From assembly GCA_002435745.1 (NCBI GenBank), contig DIWT01000030.1, forward strand, positions 1 to 39,223: 39,223 nt of DNA, read 5' to 3'. Of this stretch, positions 7,379-15,816 are shown piece by piece. The stretch comes from a bacterium UBP15_UBA6099. GTDB lineage: Bacteria > UBP15 > UBA6099. Within the stretch, counting starts at the first letter, position 1, and each line of letters opens with the position of its first letter. The position numbers and the translations under genes are program-made. A model generated the notes under the pieces. That model was not told the origin of the DNA. It searched no databases and saw only the letters and a program-made list of their open reading frames with translations.

Positions 7379-8400
7379 AGGCAGCCGCACGCCGCCGAGA
7401 TGTCCGCGCCCCGGCTCTGGCGGACAAGGGCGTCAATGTTGTTGTTTAGCAATACGCGACGAAATCTATCCACCCTGTCGCCGGGCGGCGTCCTGTATTT
7501 TGCTCCCGGAAACTCGTTGAACGGTATCAGGTTTATCTTGCACGGGATGTCCGCCACAAGCGCGGCCAGCGCGCGGGCGTCGGACTCCGCGTCGTTCACG
7601 CCGTCCAGCATCACGTATTCGAAAGTGATTCTCTCGCGCGGTCTAAGCGGATGTCTGCGGCACGCGGCCATCAAGTCCGGCAGCGGGTTCTTCTTGTTGA
7701 CAGGCATTATCTGAGAGCGGATCTCGTTGTCCGGCGAATTTAGGGATACCGCCAGCCTAGCGAGTCCGAGACGCCCGAAGTCGCCCATCTTTCTGATTAT
7801 TCCAGATGTCGAAACAGTGATTCTGCGGTAAGACATGCCCATTCCGGTTTCGCCGGTGACGACTTTGAGCGCCTGCGCCACCGATTCAAAATTCATCAGC
7901 GGCTCGCCCATCCCCATCATCACGATGTTGGTCAGGGACGCGTCCGGCTCCAGAGTCCGCCGGACCAACACTATCTGGTCGAGTATTTCGCCCGGCGTCA
8001 GGTTGCGAGTCAGCCCCCGTCGCCCTGTCAGGCAGAACCCGCACGCCAGCGCGCATCCGCACTGGCTAGACACGCAAAGCGTCAGCAGCCCGTCCGCCGG
8101 AATCAGCGCGCTCTCTATCTTAGAACCGTCGTCGAGTCCGAAAATGAACTTCTTCGTCCCGTCGGAGGACGCAATAACGCTGTCGAGCGTCAACGCGTCC
8201 ACTTTGCGGGTCTGTCCCAGCTTATCCCGCAGCCCCTTGGACAAGTCGGTCATCTCGTCGAACGACCCGGCCAGCCCGCGCCACAGCCACCGCTCTATTT
8301 GTTTTGCGCGGAAAGCCGGTTCGCCGCATGACTTCACGGCCTCCCTCAACTCTTCCGGCGTCAGATTCTTTATCGATTCTTTATTCTCCATGTTTGCCAT
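7366..8400 (-). CDS. rlmN: 23S rRNA/tRNA adenine-C2 methyltransferase RlmN
   Basis: RlmN is a radical SAM enzyme that methylates C2 of A2503 in 23S rRNA and A37 in some tRNAs. The 344-residue protein has the expected length. The cluster motif is CGCALACGFC, with ligands Cys116, Cys120 and Cys123. The two catalytic cysteines are present: Cys109 in LCVSSQ, and Cys338 in the C-terminal DISAACG. GMGEPL, SLNSP and the IPFNEFPG strand are also canonical. Two starts are possible (ATG 8400 or 8391); neither has a strong ribosome site. A TATAAT on the minus strand at 8412-8417 would start transcription near 8405, leaving only a very short leader. Divergent from thiE. Confidence 0.96.
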   Translation of the reverse strand: MANMENKESIKNLTPEELREAVKSCGEPAFRAKQIERWLWRGLAGSFDEMTDLSKGLRDKLGQTRKVDALTLDSVIASSDGTKKFIFGLDDGSKIESALIPADGLLTLCVSSQCGCALACGFCLTGRRGLTRNLTPGEILDQIVLVRRTLEPDASLTNIVMMGMGEPLMNFESVAQALKVVTGETGMGMSYRRITVSTSGIIRKMGDFGRLGLARLAVSLNSPDNEIRSQIMPVNKKNPLPDLMAACRRHPLRPRERITFEYVMLDGVNDAESDARALAALVADIPCKINLIPFNEFPGAKYRTPPGDRVDRFRRVLLNNNIDALVRQSRGADISAACGCLGGE

Positions 8401-8447
8401 CCCGGTGTAGAATTATAGCGGACGAATCGACGGCGGGGAACAGCGGC

Positions 8448-9095
8448 GTGACAGAGAAGAAAATCAAGCCTGCGGAAACAAGCCTGTATTTCATAACCGA
8501 CGACAGGCGCAGCATGGGACGGAGCGCGGAAGAAACCCTCGCGGCAGCCGTCGCCGGAGGCGCGAGGCTCGCGCAATTCCGCCCATCTGGATTGTCCGAC
8601 GCCGAGTTTCTGCGCGCCGCGCGCGCGCTTGCCTCCATTGCCGCGCCAGCCGGATGCGCGCTATTGTTGAACGACCGGGCCGACATCGCGCTCGCCGCAG
8701 GCGCCGCCGGAGTCCACCTCGGACGCAACGACATTCCGATATCCGACGCTCGCCGCATCCTCGGCTCGCGCGCCATCATCGGCTACTCCGCCCACGACCC
8801 CGCCGAAGCCGTAGCCGCTCAGAGAGACGGCGCGGACTTCATTACTTATTCGCCGATATTCCCGACCACGTCTCACTCTCTTCCCCGCCCGGCCGTCGGC
8901 GCGCGCGGGCTGCGCGACATCATAGATTCCGCCCGCCTGACCATCCCTGTGTTCGCCCTCGGCGGCGTCGGACTCGAGCAGATACCCGAACTCAAAGCCG
9001 CCGGCGTCCGCCGCGCCGCCGTCGTCACCGCAATCACCGAACAGCCCGACATGGCCCTCGCCGCCTCCCGCCTAATAGCCGCACTGGAAGGTTAG
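8448..9095 (+). CDS. thiE: Thiamine-phosphate synthase/TenI family protein
   Basis: ThiE joins the pyrimidine and thiazole halves of thiamine phosphate; the related TenI is a thiazole tautomerase. The 215-residue TIM barrel has LNDRADIAL (Asn-Asp pair), GVHLGRND, GYSAHD and a phosphate-binding ALGGVG. Two lysines expected in ThiE are missing: the QFRxK motif reads QFRPSG, and the PTxTK loop reads PTTSH. The histidine of GYSAH, used by TenI, is present but is shared with ThiE. A TenI-like or altered activity is therefore possible. I chose GTG 8448, with GGGGA about 9 nt upstream; upstream in-frame sequence reads into the divergent rlmN. No other thiamine genes and no TPP riboswitch are visible in the 47-bp gap. 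Confidence 0.75.
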   Translation: MTEKKIKPAETSLYFITDDRRSMGRSAEETLAAAVAGGARLAQFRPSGLSDAEFLRAARALASIAAPAGCALLLNDRADIALAAGAAGVHLGRNDIPISDARRILGSRAIIGYSAHDPAEAVAAQRDGADFITYSPIFPTTSHSLPRPAVGARGLRDIIDSARLTIPVFALGGVGLEQIPELKAAGVRRAAVVTAITEQPDMALAASRLIAALEG

Positions 9096-9174
9096 CCACA
9101 GTCTTTTTTGTGTCTTATCGACGTCGTTTTGTTTTTCAATCACAGATTCTGTTTTATTGTTATTGATCGTAATA

Positions 9175-9180
9175 TATAAT
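9175..9180 (+). promoter_or_regulatory. Possible -10 element for the restriction-modification pair
   Basis: A perfect TATAAT in an A+T-rich stretch lies 38 nt before the nuclease start codon. No clear -35 hexamer is placed at the right distance. Confidence 0.35.
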
Positions 9181-9218
9181 GAATTAAACAAAGTCGATTT
9201 TAAGGATATCGGTGGCAT

Positions 9219-10106
9219 ATGACGCAACAAATACAACCGCTGGCTGAAGTGTTCGGTTTTCTTGTTTCCGACCTGAGCAAAAAAGCTGATCGCTATAGAG
9301 CGAACAGACTGTGCCCATTCAACAATAAAGTTCCGAGTTGCACTAAAGACAAGGCAAAAAGTCCTTTGGGAGTTTGTAGTATTTATCATAAAGGGAAGCC
9401 GACGATAACATGTCCCGTTCGATTTAGAGAGGAATGGATAATCGCGGACGATGCGGCGTCATTTTTTTTCAATGAATCAACAAGCTGGAGTTCGCTGACA
9501 GAAGTGCGGTTAAATGATATTAATGGCAAGTCTGCTGGAAACATTGATATGGTTCTAGTCGCTTATGATGATGATGGAAAAGTAAAGGATTTCGGCGCGC
9601 TTGAAGTTCAAGCCGTATATATATCCGGCAATGTTCGGGAGCCTTTTGAGAGATACATGAGAAATCCGAAGGATCAAGCATCAGCGGATTCGGCGGGAGA
9701 CTCGTATTATCCCCGTCCGGATTTTCTCTCTTCATCAAGAAAAAGGCTTGCGCCGCAGCTTCTGTTTAAGGGTGGTATTCTTCATAGCTGGAATAAAAAA
9801 ATTGCTGTGGCGATAGACAAGAGTTTTTTTTCGATGTTACCGAACATAACACAAGTTTCAAAGTCCGAAGCCGAAATAGCATGGTTCATATACGATCTTG
9901 TGCTGACAAGAGAGAAGGGGGAAGAACAAGAGAGATATCATCTGAAAAAAGTGGATGAAGTATATACTCGCTTTGAGCCTGCGCCAATCTCAATAACCTC
10001 TCCGAACCCCGGAAATATCGAAGATTTTATCAAATTATTGCAAGACAAATTAGAGGAACAGATAGAGACTCCTCCGGTCAATAAAACCATAGAAAGGCCA
10101 TTCTGA
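9219..10106 (+). CDS. NotI-family type II restriction endonuclease
   Basis: The 295-residue protein matches the NotI family, whose members bind one iron atom through four cysteines and cut DNA with a PD-(D/E)XK-like core. Four cysteines lie in the N-terminal part (Cys32, 41, 53, 65) within CPFNN, CTKDK and PLGVCS. The nuclease core shows Glu95, GNID (Asp110) and GALEVQ (Glu129, Gln131), i.e. the D-x18-E-x-Q arrangement typical of the family. An AAGGA about 12 nt upstream is a weak ribosome site. Base composition is visibly more A+T-rich than thiE and the following acyl-CoA synthetase, which fits acquisition by transfer. A methyltransferase gene follows after one base, so they form a restriction-modification unit. 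The recognition site is unknown. Confidence 0.85.
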   Translation: MTQQIQPLAEVFGFLVSDLSKKADRYRANRLCPFNNKVPSCTKDKAKSPLGVCSIYHKGKPTITCPVRFREEWIIADDAASFFFNESTSWSSLTEVRLNDINGKSAGNIDMVLVAYDDDGKVKDFGALEVQAVYISGNVREPFERYMRNPKDQASADSAGDSYYPRPDFLSSSRKRLAPQLLFKGGILHSWNKKIAVAIDKSFFSMLPNITQVSKSEAEIAWFIYDLVLTREKGEEQERYHLKKVDEVYTRFEPAPISITSPNPGNIEDFIKLLQDKLEEQIETPPVNKTIERPF

Positions 10107-10107
10107 G

Positions 10108-11019
10108 TTGAGCGTGAAACGCGGGCAGGGAATATTATTTCCTGAGTTTGAGGAATGTTTGGAAATGCCGATCAAACCGGTCAACGTTTCATCTGTGCCG
10201 CAAAGAAGTCCTTTCAGATATCCCGGCGGCAAGACATGGTTTGTTCCTGTGTTTCGAGAATGGATGAATGAAAACGCGACAAATATAACAACTCTTGTGG
10301 AGCCGTTTGCGGGAGGCGGAATTATTAGCCTTACCGCATTGTTTGAGAATTTTGTTCAGAATGTGGTTATGGTGGAAATCGATGAAGATGTGTCTGCTGT
10401 GTGGCTTAGTATTGTCAACGGGGACGCGGAATGGCTTGCCGACCGAATTGTCTCATTCGATCTTACAAAAGAAAATGCTGTAAAGGAGCTTGCCAGAAAG
10501 CCAAAAAGCTCCAAAGAAAGAGCTTTCCAAACCATCCTTAAAAATCGCACGATACACGGGGGAATCCTTGCGGACGGCTCAGGGTTTATAAAACATGGCG
10601 AGAACGGAAAAGGCATTCGCTCAAGATGGTATCCGAATACTATAGCCAAGAGATTGCTAGACTTGTCCGATATTGCTCATAGAATCGACTTTAGAAAAGA
10701 AGACGGGTTATCGGTAATCAAAGAGCATGTTTCAAACGATTCCACAGTTTTCTTCATAGATCCGCCATATACCGCAGGAGGAAAAAGGGCGGGAAGACGT
10801 TTGTATAAACATTTCGATATAGATCATGAATATCTTTTTAAACTTTGCGGAGATATTCGCGGGGATTTTTTAATGACCTATGATAACTCCGAGGAAGTCA
10901 AAGAGTTTGCCTCAAAAATGAATTTTCAAACGAGGCTGATTCCCATGAATAATACACATCATGCAACGGTGTTTGAAATGGTGATTGGAAAAGACCTTTC
11001 ATGGATGGATAGTGTTTGA
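10108..11019 (+). CDS. Dam-type (D12 class) DNA adenine-N6 methyltransferase
   Basis: This 303-residue enzyme would methylate adenine in the site cut by the upstream nuclease. It has motif X FRYPGGK (36-42), motif I EPFAGGG (65-71) for S-adenosylmethionine, and the catalytic DPPY (218-221), in the order of the Dam/D12 alpha class. The frame opens with TTG at 10108, one base after the nuclease stop, with AGAAAGG about 10 nt upstream. GTG 10114 is an alternative, and ATG 10165 would still keep motif X. The pair is A+T-rich and isolated from its neighbours. N4-cytosine methylation cannot be excluded from DPPY alone but is less likely for this class. Confidence 0.9.
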   Translation: MSVKRGQGILFPEFEECLEMPIKPVNVSSVPQRSPFRYPGGKTWFVPVFREWMNENATNITTLVEPFAGGGIISLTALFENFVQNVVMVEIDEDVSAVWLSIVNGDAEWLADRIVSFDLTKENAVKELARKPKSSKERAFQTILKNRTIHGGILADGSGFIKHGENGKGIRSRWYPNTIAKRLLDLSDIAHRIDFRKEDGLSVIKEHVSNDSTVFFIDPPYTAGGKRAGRRLYKHFDIDHEYLFKLCGDIRGDFLMTYDNSEEVKEFASKMNFQTRLIPMNNTHHATVFEMVIGKDLSWMDSV

Positions 11020-11187
11020 TGCAGCCCAAATTCAAAACGATAATGTCTCAATAAAACTTGTTCGCGCCTAGAATACTGTCTGATTGTATTGCTCGTGGAA
11101 TGATTGCACGGTTTGTAGAAGAAATAATGGCTCTGAATCGGCATTGCCCATGATCACAAATTGTCTGTGACGCGCCACTTCTTTTTC

Positions 11188-11196
11188 TGTTATAAT
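11188..11196 (+). promoter_or_regulatory. Extended -10 promoter of the acyl-CoA synthetase gene
   Basis: TGTTATAAT is a perfect extended -10 (TG, one base, TATAAT), which compensates for the lack of a good -35. Transcription would begin near 11203, about 60 nt before the start codon. Confidence 0.5.
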
Positions 11197-11262
11197 CAAA
11201 ACACATCATTCGGTATCTGCGAAAAACAGGTTGTCGCTGTAAACATGAAACGGGGCGGATTC

Positions 11263-13047
11263 ATGCACAATAGCGTCTATCATTTATTTTTGTCGAGCGC
11301 GGGCCGGATGGGAGACAGGGTTTTTCTGCGCCACAAGAATGAAGGGCGGTGGAAGGGTGTTACATGGGACGAGCATGCAGCGGCGGCGGAGGCCGTAGGG
11401 CTGGCGCTCGTCAGGCTGGGCGTGGAAGCGGGGCGTCGCGTCGGCGTCGTTTCCGGCAGCCGCGTCGAGTGGGTGTTCGCCGACATGGGCATCATATCCG
11501 TCGGCTGCGCCACCACCGCCGGTTACCCGTCATCGCCCGCGCGCGATATCGCGTACATCCTCGCTCACTCCGAATGCCCGGCGGTGTTCGTTGAGAATGA
11601 CGCGCAGATGCGAAAAATCATCTCCGAACTGCCCAATCTGCCGGACATCAGGAAGATAATCGTGTTTGACCCCGAAGGCGCGCCCGAACACCCGATGGCG
11701 GTGTCGTTCGAGGATTTTCTGGATTTCGGGCGAGAGGCGGACGAAGCGGCCGCCGCAGAACGCCTCCGCAGGATCAACGCTCTCAAACCGGACGACACTG
11801 TCACAATCATATACACTTCCGGAACTACCGGCCCGCCGAAAGGCGCGATGCTTTCCCACGCCAACTGCGTGTTCATCGCGGAGACTTGCTCGGAACTCGA
11901 ATTCGTGAAAGAGAGCGACGAATCGCTGTCGTTTCTGCCTCTGGCGCACGCGCTCGAACGCGTTGTTTTCTACGCGTCGATGGCTGCGGGCGGCGTCGTA
12001 AATTTCGCCGAAAGCATCGAGAAGCTCGGCGACAACATGAAAGAGACGAGACCGACAGTGCTGGTCGGCGTGCCAAGAGTCTATGAGAAAATTCACGAGC
12101 GGGTAATGGCGAATGTCGCGAAGTCTTCGCGATTCAAACAAAGAATTTTCGACTGGGCGGTGGGTGTCGGCCGCCGGGCGTTCAACCTGACTAGCCGGGG
12201 AGGGCGGCTACCGACGGGGATGGCGCTAAAACTGGCGGTCGCTGACGCGCTGGTTTTCAAAAAAATTAAAGCTGCCGCCGGCGGGCGCATCCGCTGGCTC
12301 GGCAGCGGCGGCGCTCCTCTCGCCCCGGAGTTACAGTATTTCTTCTGTTCCGTCGGCATGCCTCTCATTCAGGCTTACGGCCTCACCGAGACCGCCGCTC
12401 CCGCGATAATCACTCCCGTCGACGCCATCCGCATCGGAACCGTAGGCAAACGCATCGACGGCGTGGACGTAGAAATCGCGCCTGACGGCGAAGTAATCAT
12501 CCGTGGGCCGAGCGTGTTCAAGGGGTACTTCAAAAACGAAGATGCCACCCGCGAGGCGTTTGACCGCGACTGGTTCAAATCCGGCGACCTCGGCTCGTTC
12601 GACTCCGAAGGCTATCTGTCTATCACCGGCAGAAAAAAAGACCTGCTCATCACCGCCGGAGGAAAAAACATCTCTCCTCAGAATCTGGAGCATCACTTCA
12701 GCGGCATACCTCTGGTCAGTCAGGTAGTCGTCTGCGGGGACGGGCGCAAATACCTCACCGCGCTTTTTACTCTGGCCGAGGAAGACCTGAAGCGATTCGC
12801 CGCCGAACGCGGGCTGAAAGATGAGGCTGGAACTCCGCTTGCGCGCCGCCCGGAGGTCGATGAATTCATCGCGCGCGGCGTGGAAGAGAAAAACAAGGAA
12901 CTGCCGCCTTACGAGACAGTGAAGAAATTTAAAATCATCCCCGGAGAATTCACCATCGAATCGGGCGAAATGACTCCGACCATGAAAATCAAACGCAACG
13001 TGATATTCGCAAGATACAGCGCGGAGATAGAAAGCATGTACGATTGA
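11263..13047 (+). CDS. Long-chain acyl-CoA synthetase (AMP-forming)
   Basis: The enzyme adenylates a fatty acid with ATP and then transfers it to CoA, feeding lipid synthesis or beta-oxidation. The 594-residue length and motif order fit the COG1022 long-chain group. It has the P-loop YTSGTTGPPKG (184-194), FLPLAHALER, the adenine-binding QAYGLTET, the GYFKNEDAT segment, the SGDLG Asp with ITGRKKDLLITAGGKNISP, and a C-terminal Lys in MTPTMKIKRN. I chose ATG 11263 because GGGGCGGA lies just upstream and homologous sequence begins there. ATG 11245 and a frame open back to 11161 are less likely. It stands alone between the restriction-modification pair and convergent proS. Confidence 0.92.
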   Translation: MHNSVYHLFLSSAGRMGDRVFLRHKNEGRWKGVTWDEHAAAAEAVGLALVRLGVEAGRRVGVVSGSRVEWVFADMGIISVGCATTAGYPSSPARDIAYILAHSECPAVFVENDAQMRKIISELPNLPDIRKIIVFDPEGAPEHPMAVSFEDFLDFGREADEAAAAERLRRINALKPDDTVTIIYTSGTTGPPKGAMLSHANCVFIAETCSELEFVKESDESLSFLPLAHALERVVFYASMAAGGVVNFAESIEKLGDNMKETRPTVLVGVPRVYEKIHERVMANVAKSSRFKQRIFDWAVGVGRRAFNLTSRGGRLPTGMALKLAVADALVFKKIKAAAGGRIRWLGSGGAPLAPELQYFFCSVGMPLIQAYGLTETAAPAIITPVDAIRIGTVGKRIDGVDVEIAPDGEVIIRGPSVFKGYFKNEDATREAFDRDWFKSGDLGSFDSEGYLSITGRKKDLLITAGGKNISPQNLEHHFSGIPLVSQVVVCGDGRKYLTALFTLAEEDLKRFAAERGLKDEAGTPLARRPEVDEFIARGVEEKNKELPPYETVKKFKIIPGEFTIESGEMTPTMKIKRNVIFARYSAEIESMYD

Positions 13048-13122
13048 TGCCGGAATCCGCAGACCCGGCCTGACAACCAGAGTTGGGAGAATTGTTGTAA
13101 GAGGTCCGCGCGCTGTTGAGGC

Positions 13123-14880
13123 TCAACCGACTGCGTCCGCCGCGTCCAGCAACGCCTGCTTCATCGACCTCAGAGTCCCCGACACTTCGTCCGCGAGGTT
13201 TTCCAGAGGCACGATTCGCGATTCCTTCTCCGTCCGCAGCTTGAACTCCGCGCCGCCCGCCTTAAGCGACCTGTCAGATATGATTATCCTCATCGGGATG
13301 CCGCGCAGGTCGCAGTCGGCGAACTTGACGCCCGGCGACGCGTCGCGGTCGTCGAAAAGCGTCTCGATCCCCGCGTCGGTCAATATCCCATAATATTTTT
13401 CAGCCAGCGCTTTCGTGTCCGCGTTTTTAGAAACCGCCGTTATCAGCGCCTCGAACGGGGCCACGCTCACGGGCAGGGCAAGCCCGAACTCGTCGTTGTA
13501 TTTCTCCGCCAGACACGCCAGCAGACGCCCGACACCTATCCCGTAAGAACCCATTATCACAGGCTTCATCTCGCCGTCCTCGTCCACGAACTGCGCGCCG
13601 AGCGCGTTAGAATACTTCGTGCCGAGTTGGAAGATGTTGCCGACCTCGACCCCGTTCGCCACACGGAGAGCCGCGCCGCACTCCGGACATCCCGCACCCT
13701 CGTAAACTATCGCGATCTGCGCCGTGACATCAGGCTCGTAGTCCCGCCCGCAGTTTGAGTTGAGCAGGTGATGGTCGGCCTCGTTTGCTCCGCAGACAAG
13801 GTTGGCCGAGCGCGCCACAAGCTCGTCCACGATAATCATCGCCGCGCCCTTCTTTATTCCCACCGGAGACGCGAACCCGGCCACCGCTCCCGCAGCCGAG
13901 ATCTCCTCCTCGCGCGCAGGACGCAGCGTCGCGGCTTTCGTCAGGTTTTTCAGGCCCGTGAAATTCACTTCCATGTCGCCGCGCACTATAGCGAACACGA
14001 GTTTTTCCGGCGCGTCAGGCCCGAACCCGGCCATGAAGAATACGGCCTTCGCGATCTTCGTCTTTTCCACGCCGAGGAATCCCGCCACGCTTTCGATGGA
14101 CGTCACGCCCGGAGTGGAGACCTTTTCGAGCGGCTTCAGTTCCCCGCCGTCAATCGGCTCGACCCTGAACTTTGCCACCTCCGCATTCGCCACGTAACCG
14201 CATGCGTCGCAGATCGCCAGAGTGTCCTCCCCGATGGGGGTTACGTACATATATTCGTGCGCCACGCTGCCGCCCATCAACCCTACATCGCTCTTGACCA
14301 CCGTCACCGGCAGCCCCGCGCGCGCGAACATCCTCAGATACGCCTTGTAGTGCGCCTCGTACTGTTTCAGCATCCCGGCTTCGTCCCGGTCCAGCGAGTA
14401 CGAGTCCTTCATCACGAACTCGCGGGTGCGGATCAGCCCCCCGCGCGGCCTCACCTCGTCCCGGAACTTAGTCTGCAACTGATACACTAGGCAGGGGAGT
14501 TGCCGGTACGACTTTATCTCGGTCGCCGCCAGCGACGCCACCACTTCCTCGTGCGTCAGCGCCAGCGCCATGTCCCTGTCCCATCTGTCGCGAAACCGCA
14601 ATAACACCTCGTCTATCGCGTCCCAGCGGCCAGTCCGCTTCCAGATGTCCGCCGGATGAACCACCGGCATCGTCAGTTCTTGGCCGCCTATCCGGTTCAT
14701 CTCCTCGCGCAGAATGTTCTCTATCTTTTTGAGCGACCTGTGGGCAAGCGGCAAATAAGAGAATATTCCCGCCGCCAGCATCCTCGCGTAGCCGCCACGA
14801 AGCAGCGCCTCGTGGGATTTCAACTCGACGTCCGCAGGAGCCTCCCGTAGCGTTTCCCCGAACAGTTTAGACACTCTCAT
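13123..14880 (-). CDS. proS: Prolyl-tRNA synthetase, bacterial type with editing domain
   Basis: ProS charges tRNA-Pro and clears mischarged Ala-tRNA-Pro. The 585-residue length is that of the bacterial form. The class II core has GGQELTMPVVHP, motif 2 FRDEVRPRGGLIRTREFVMKD-type sequence near residues 140-160, and motif 3 GSYGIGVGRLL. Between motifs 2 and 3 lies the YbaK-like insertion (about 225-385), and the C-terminal anticodon-binding domain ends the protein. I chose ATG 14880 because AAGGAAG lies about 8 nt upstream. The open frame extends farther into the tRNA-Gly promoter region but is not supported there. Convergent with the acyl-CoA synthetase gene. Confidence 0.96.
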   Translation of the reverse strand: MRVSKLFGETLREAPADVELKSHEALLRGGYARMLAAGIFSYLPLAHRSLKKIENILREEMNRIGGQELTMPVVHPADIWKRTGRWDAIDEVLLRFRDRWDRDMALALTHEEVVASLAATEIKSYRQLPCLVYQLQTKFRDEVRPRGGLIRTREFVMKDSYSLDRDEAGMLKQYEAHYKAYLRMFARAGLPVTVVKSDVGLMGGSVAHEYMYVTPIGEDTLAICDACGYVANAEVAKFRVEPIDGGELKPLEKVSTPGVTSIESVAGFLGVEKTKIAKAVFFMAGFGPDAPEKLVFAIVRGDMEVNFTGLKNLTKAATLRPAREEEISAAGAVAGFASPVGIKKGAAMIIVDELVARSANLVCGANEADHHLLNSNCGRDYEPDVTAQIAIVYEGAGCPECGAALRVANGVEVGNIFQLGTKYSNALGAQFVDEDGEMKPVIMGSYGIGVGRLLACLAEKYNDEFGLALPVSVAPFEALITAVSKNADTKALAEKYYGILTDAGIETLFDDRDASPGVKFADCDLRGIPMRIIISDRSLKAGGAEFKLRTEKESRIVPLENLADEVSGTLRSMKQALLDAADAVG

Positions 14881-15004
14881 AATATCGTCTTCCTTTATTG
14901 AACTCGCGCCCGCCGCCCGCCCGCCGGAGCCTTCCCCGGCGCGCCCCGTCAGCCGCGCGTAATGATACCACAACACCCGCCACGTCTCAAGCCGCGCCGC
15001 TCCC

Positions 15005-15032
15005 TTGACTTGCCGCCCCTGTGGTGTAAAAT
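15005..15032 (+). promoter_or_regulatory. Promoter of tRNA-Gly
   Basis: TTGACT (15005-15010), a 16-nt spacer and TAAAAT (15027-15032) predict a start near 15039, about 8 nt before the mature tRNA. Confidence 0.6.
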
Positions 15033-15046
15033 AATCATGCAAGCGC

Positions 15047-15119
15047 GCGGGAATAGCTCAGTTGGTAGAGCATCAGCTTCCCAAGCTGAGGGCCGCGGGT
15101 TCGAGTCCCGTTTCCCGCT
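15047..15119 (+). tRNA. tRNA-Gly (anticodon CCC)
   Basis: A full cloverleaf folds. The acceptor is GCGGGAA (15047-15053) with TTCCCGC (15112-15118). The D arm is GCTC/GAGC. The anticodon stem is TCAGC/GCTGA around TTCCCAA, with anticodon CCC at 15080-15082. The T arm surrounds TTCGAGT. The discriminator is T (15119), as expected for tRNA-Gly. CCA is not encoded. Confidence 0.95.
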
Positions 15120-15144
15120 CTTTGCTCCAAACACATCGCGATTT

Positions 15145-15173
15145 TTGTCATTATCGCTTATCAAGTGTATAAT
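15145..15173 (+). promoter_or_regulatory. Promoter giving a leaderless toxin mRNA
   Basis: TTGTCA (15145-15150), a 17-nt spacer and TATAAT (15168-15173) form a near-consensus promoter. Counting from the -10, the expected +1 is 15180, exactly the A of the toxin ATG, so the transcript would have no leader. Confidence 0.6.
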
Positions 15174-15179
15174 CTAATT

Positions 15180-15656
15180 ATGAGAAAGCCGAAGCTTTAT
15201 CTTGAAACGTCAGTCTGGAACTTCCTTTTTGCTGATGATGCGCCAGACAAAAGAAAGGCGACCGAGGAGTTCTTCGACGAGGTAGAAGCTGGCAAATACG
15301 ACATCTACATTTCTGAAACGGTAAGGGCTGAAATCTTCAACGCGGTTTTGCCTAAACAGGAGAAGCTAAATAGCGCGATCGCCAGATATAAACCGGTTGA
15401 ATTGGAATTCGACGATGACGTTAGACAACTAGCTCAATTATATCTCGACAATGGCGTGCTGTCTGCAAAACATTTCAATGACTTGTTGCATCTCGCGTAT
15501 TCATCAGCAAGCGGAATGTACGCGCTGATAAGTTGGAACCTTAATCACTTGGTAAAGATGAAAACTCATTCTTTAGGCAACGCGGTGAACATAGCGAACG
15601 GATACCACTCAATATTGATCTTTACGCCACAAGGGGTGATAGAGCATGAAGATTGA
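15180..15656 (+). CDS. PIN-domain toxin (VapC-like ribonuclease)
   Basis: PIN-domain toxins are Mg-dependent RNases that stop translation when their antitoxin is lost. The 158-residue protein starts with YLETSVWN (Glu9 in the place of the usual first Asp), followed by an acidic residue in VRAEIF, then HFNDLLHLAYS, and ends the fold with LISWNLNHL. This is the acidic pattern of one VapC-like PIN subfamily. I chose ATG 15180 from the domain start; a GTG at 15165 would lie upstream of the predicted transcription start. There is no Shine-Dalgarno sequence. It overlaps the small downstream gene by 11 nt, in toxin-first order, and the patch is A+T-rich. Confidence 0.8.
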   Translation: MRKPKLYLETSVWNFLFADDAPDKRKATEEFFDEVEAGKYDIYISETVRAEIFNAVLPKQEKLNSAIARYKPVELEFDDDVRQLAQLYLDNGVLSAKHFNDLLHLAYSSASGMYALISWNLNHLVKMKTHSLGNAVNIANGYHSILIFTPQGVIEHED

Positions 15657-15816
15657 AGAACCGGAAGCCATGCGGGAAGTCCACGAGATACGTCGTAAAA
15701 TGGGCGAATCCACAAAGGACATGACGCCGCAAGAGTTAATCGCTTACCATAAAAAGCTGGCAATGCAACACGAAAAAGAAAGCGGCATCATACTGCCTAA
15801 ATATCAAAAAGTATAA
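15646..15816 (+). CDS. Putative antitoxin of the PIN toxin
   Basis: This 56-residue protein is highly charged and helix-rich. It contains EVHEIRRKMG near the N terminus and a TPQELIAYHKKLA segment. Small proteins of the pattern VREIR..MxxEE next to PIN genes are a recurrent antitoxin type. Its ATG lies 11 nt inside the toxin gene with AGGGG about 10 nt upstream, so the two are probably translated in a coupled way. No DNA-binding domain is obvious; it may neutralise by wrapping the toxin surface. Function is inferred from context. Confidence 0.65.
   Translation: MKIEEPEAMREVHEIRRKMGESTKDMTPQELIAYHKKLAMQHEKESGIILPKYQKV

Noticed and set aside
8401..8447. TPP riboswitch upstream of the thiE-like gene
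   Set aside because: The gap to rlmN is only 47 bp, too short, and no THI-box core sequence is present.
9096..9140. Rho-independent terminator after the thiE-like gene
   Set aside because: T-runs are present, but the only stems are 3-4 bp (CACA/TGTG and the palindrome CGACGTCG), too weak to call.
9219..10106. Exact NotI specificity for the nuclease
   Set aside because: The cognate methylase is of adenine class and GCGGCCGC sites occur unprotected by it in this window, so only family membership is claimed.
13048..13122. Terminator between the convergent acyl-CoA synthetase and proS genes
   Set aside because: Only a 5-bp GCCGG/CCGGC stem with a long loop and no T-run is present.
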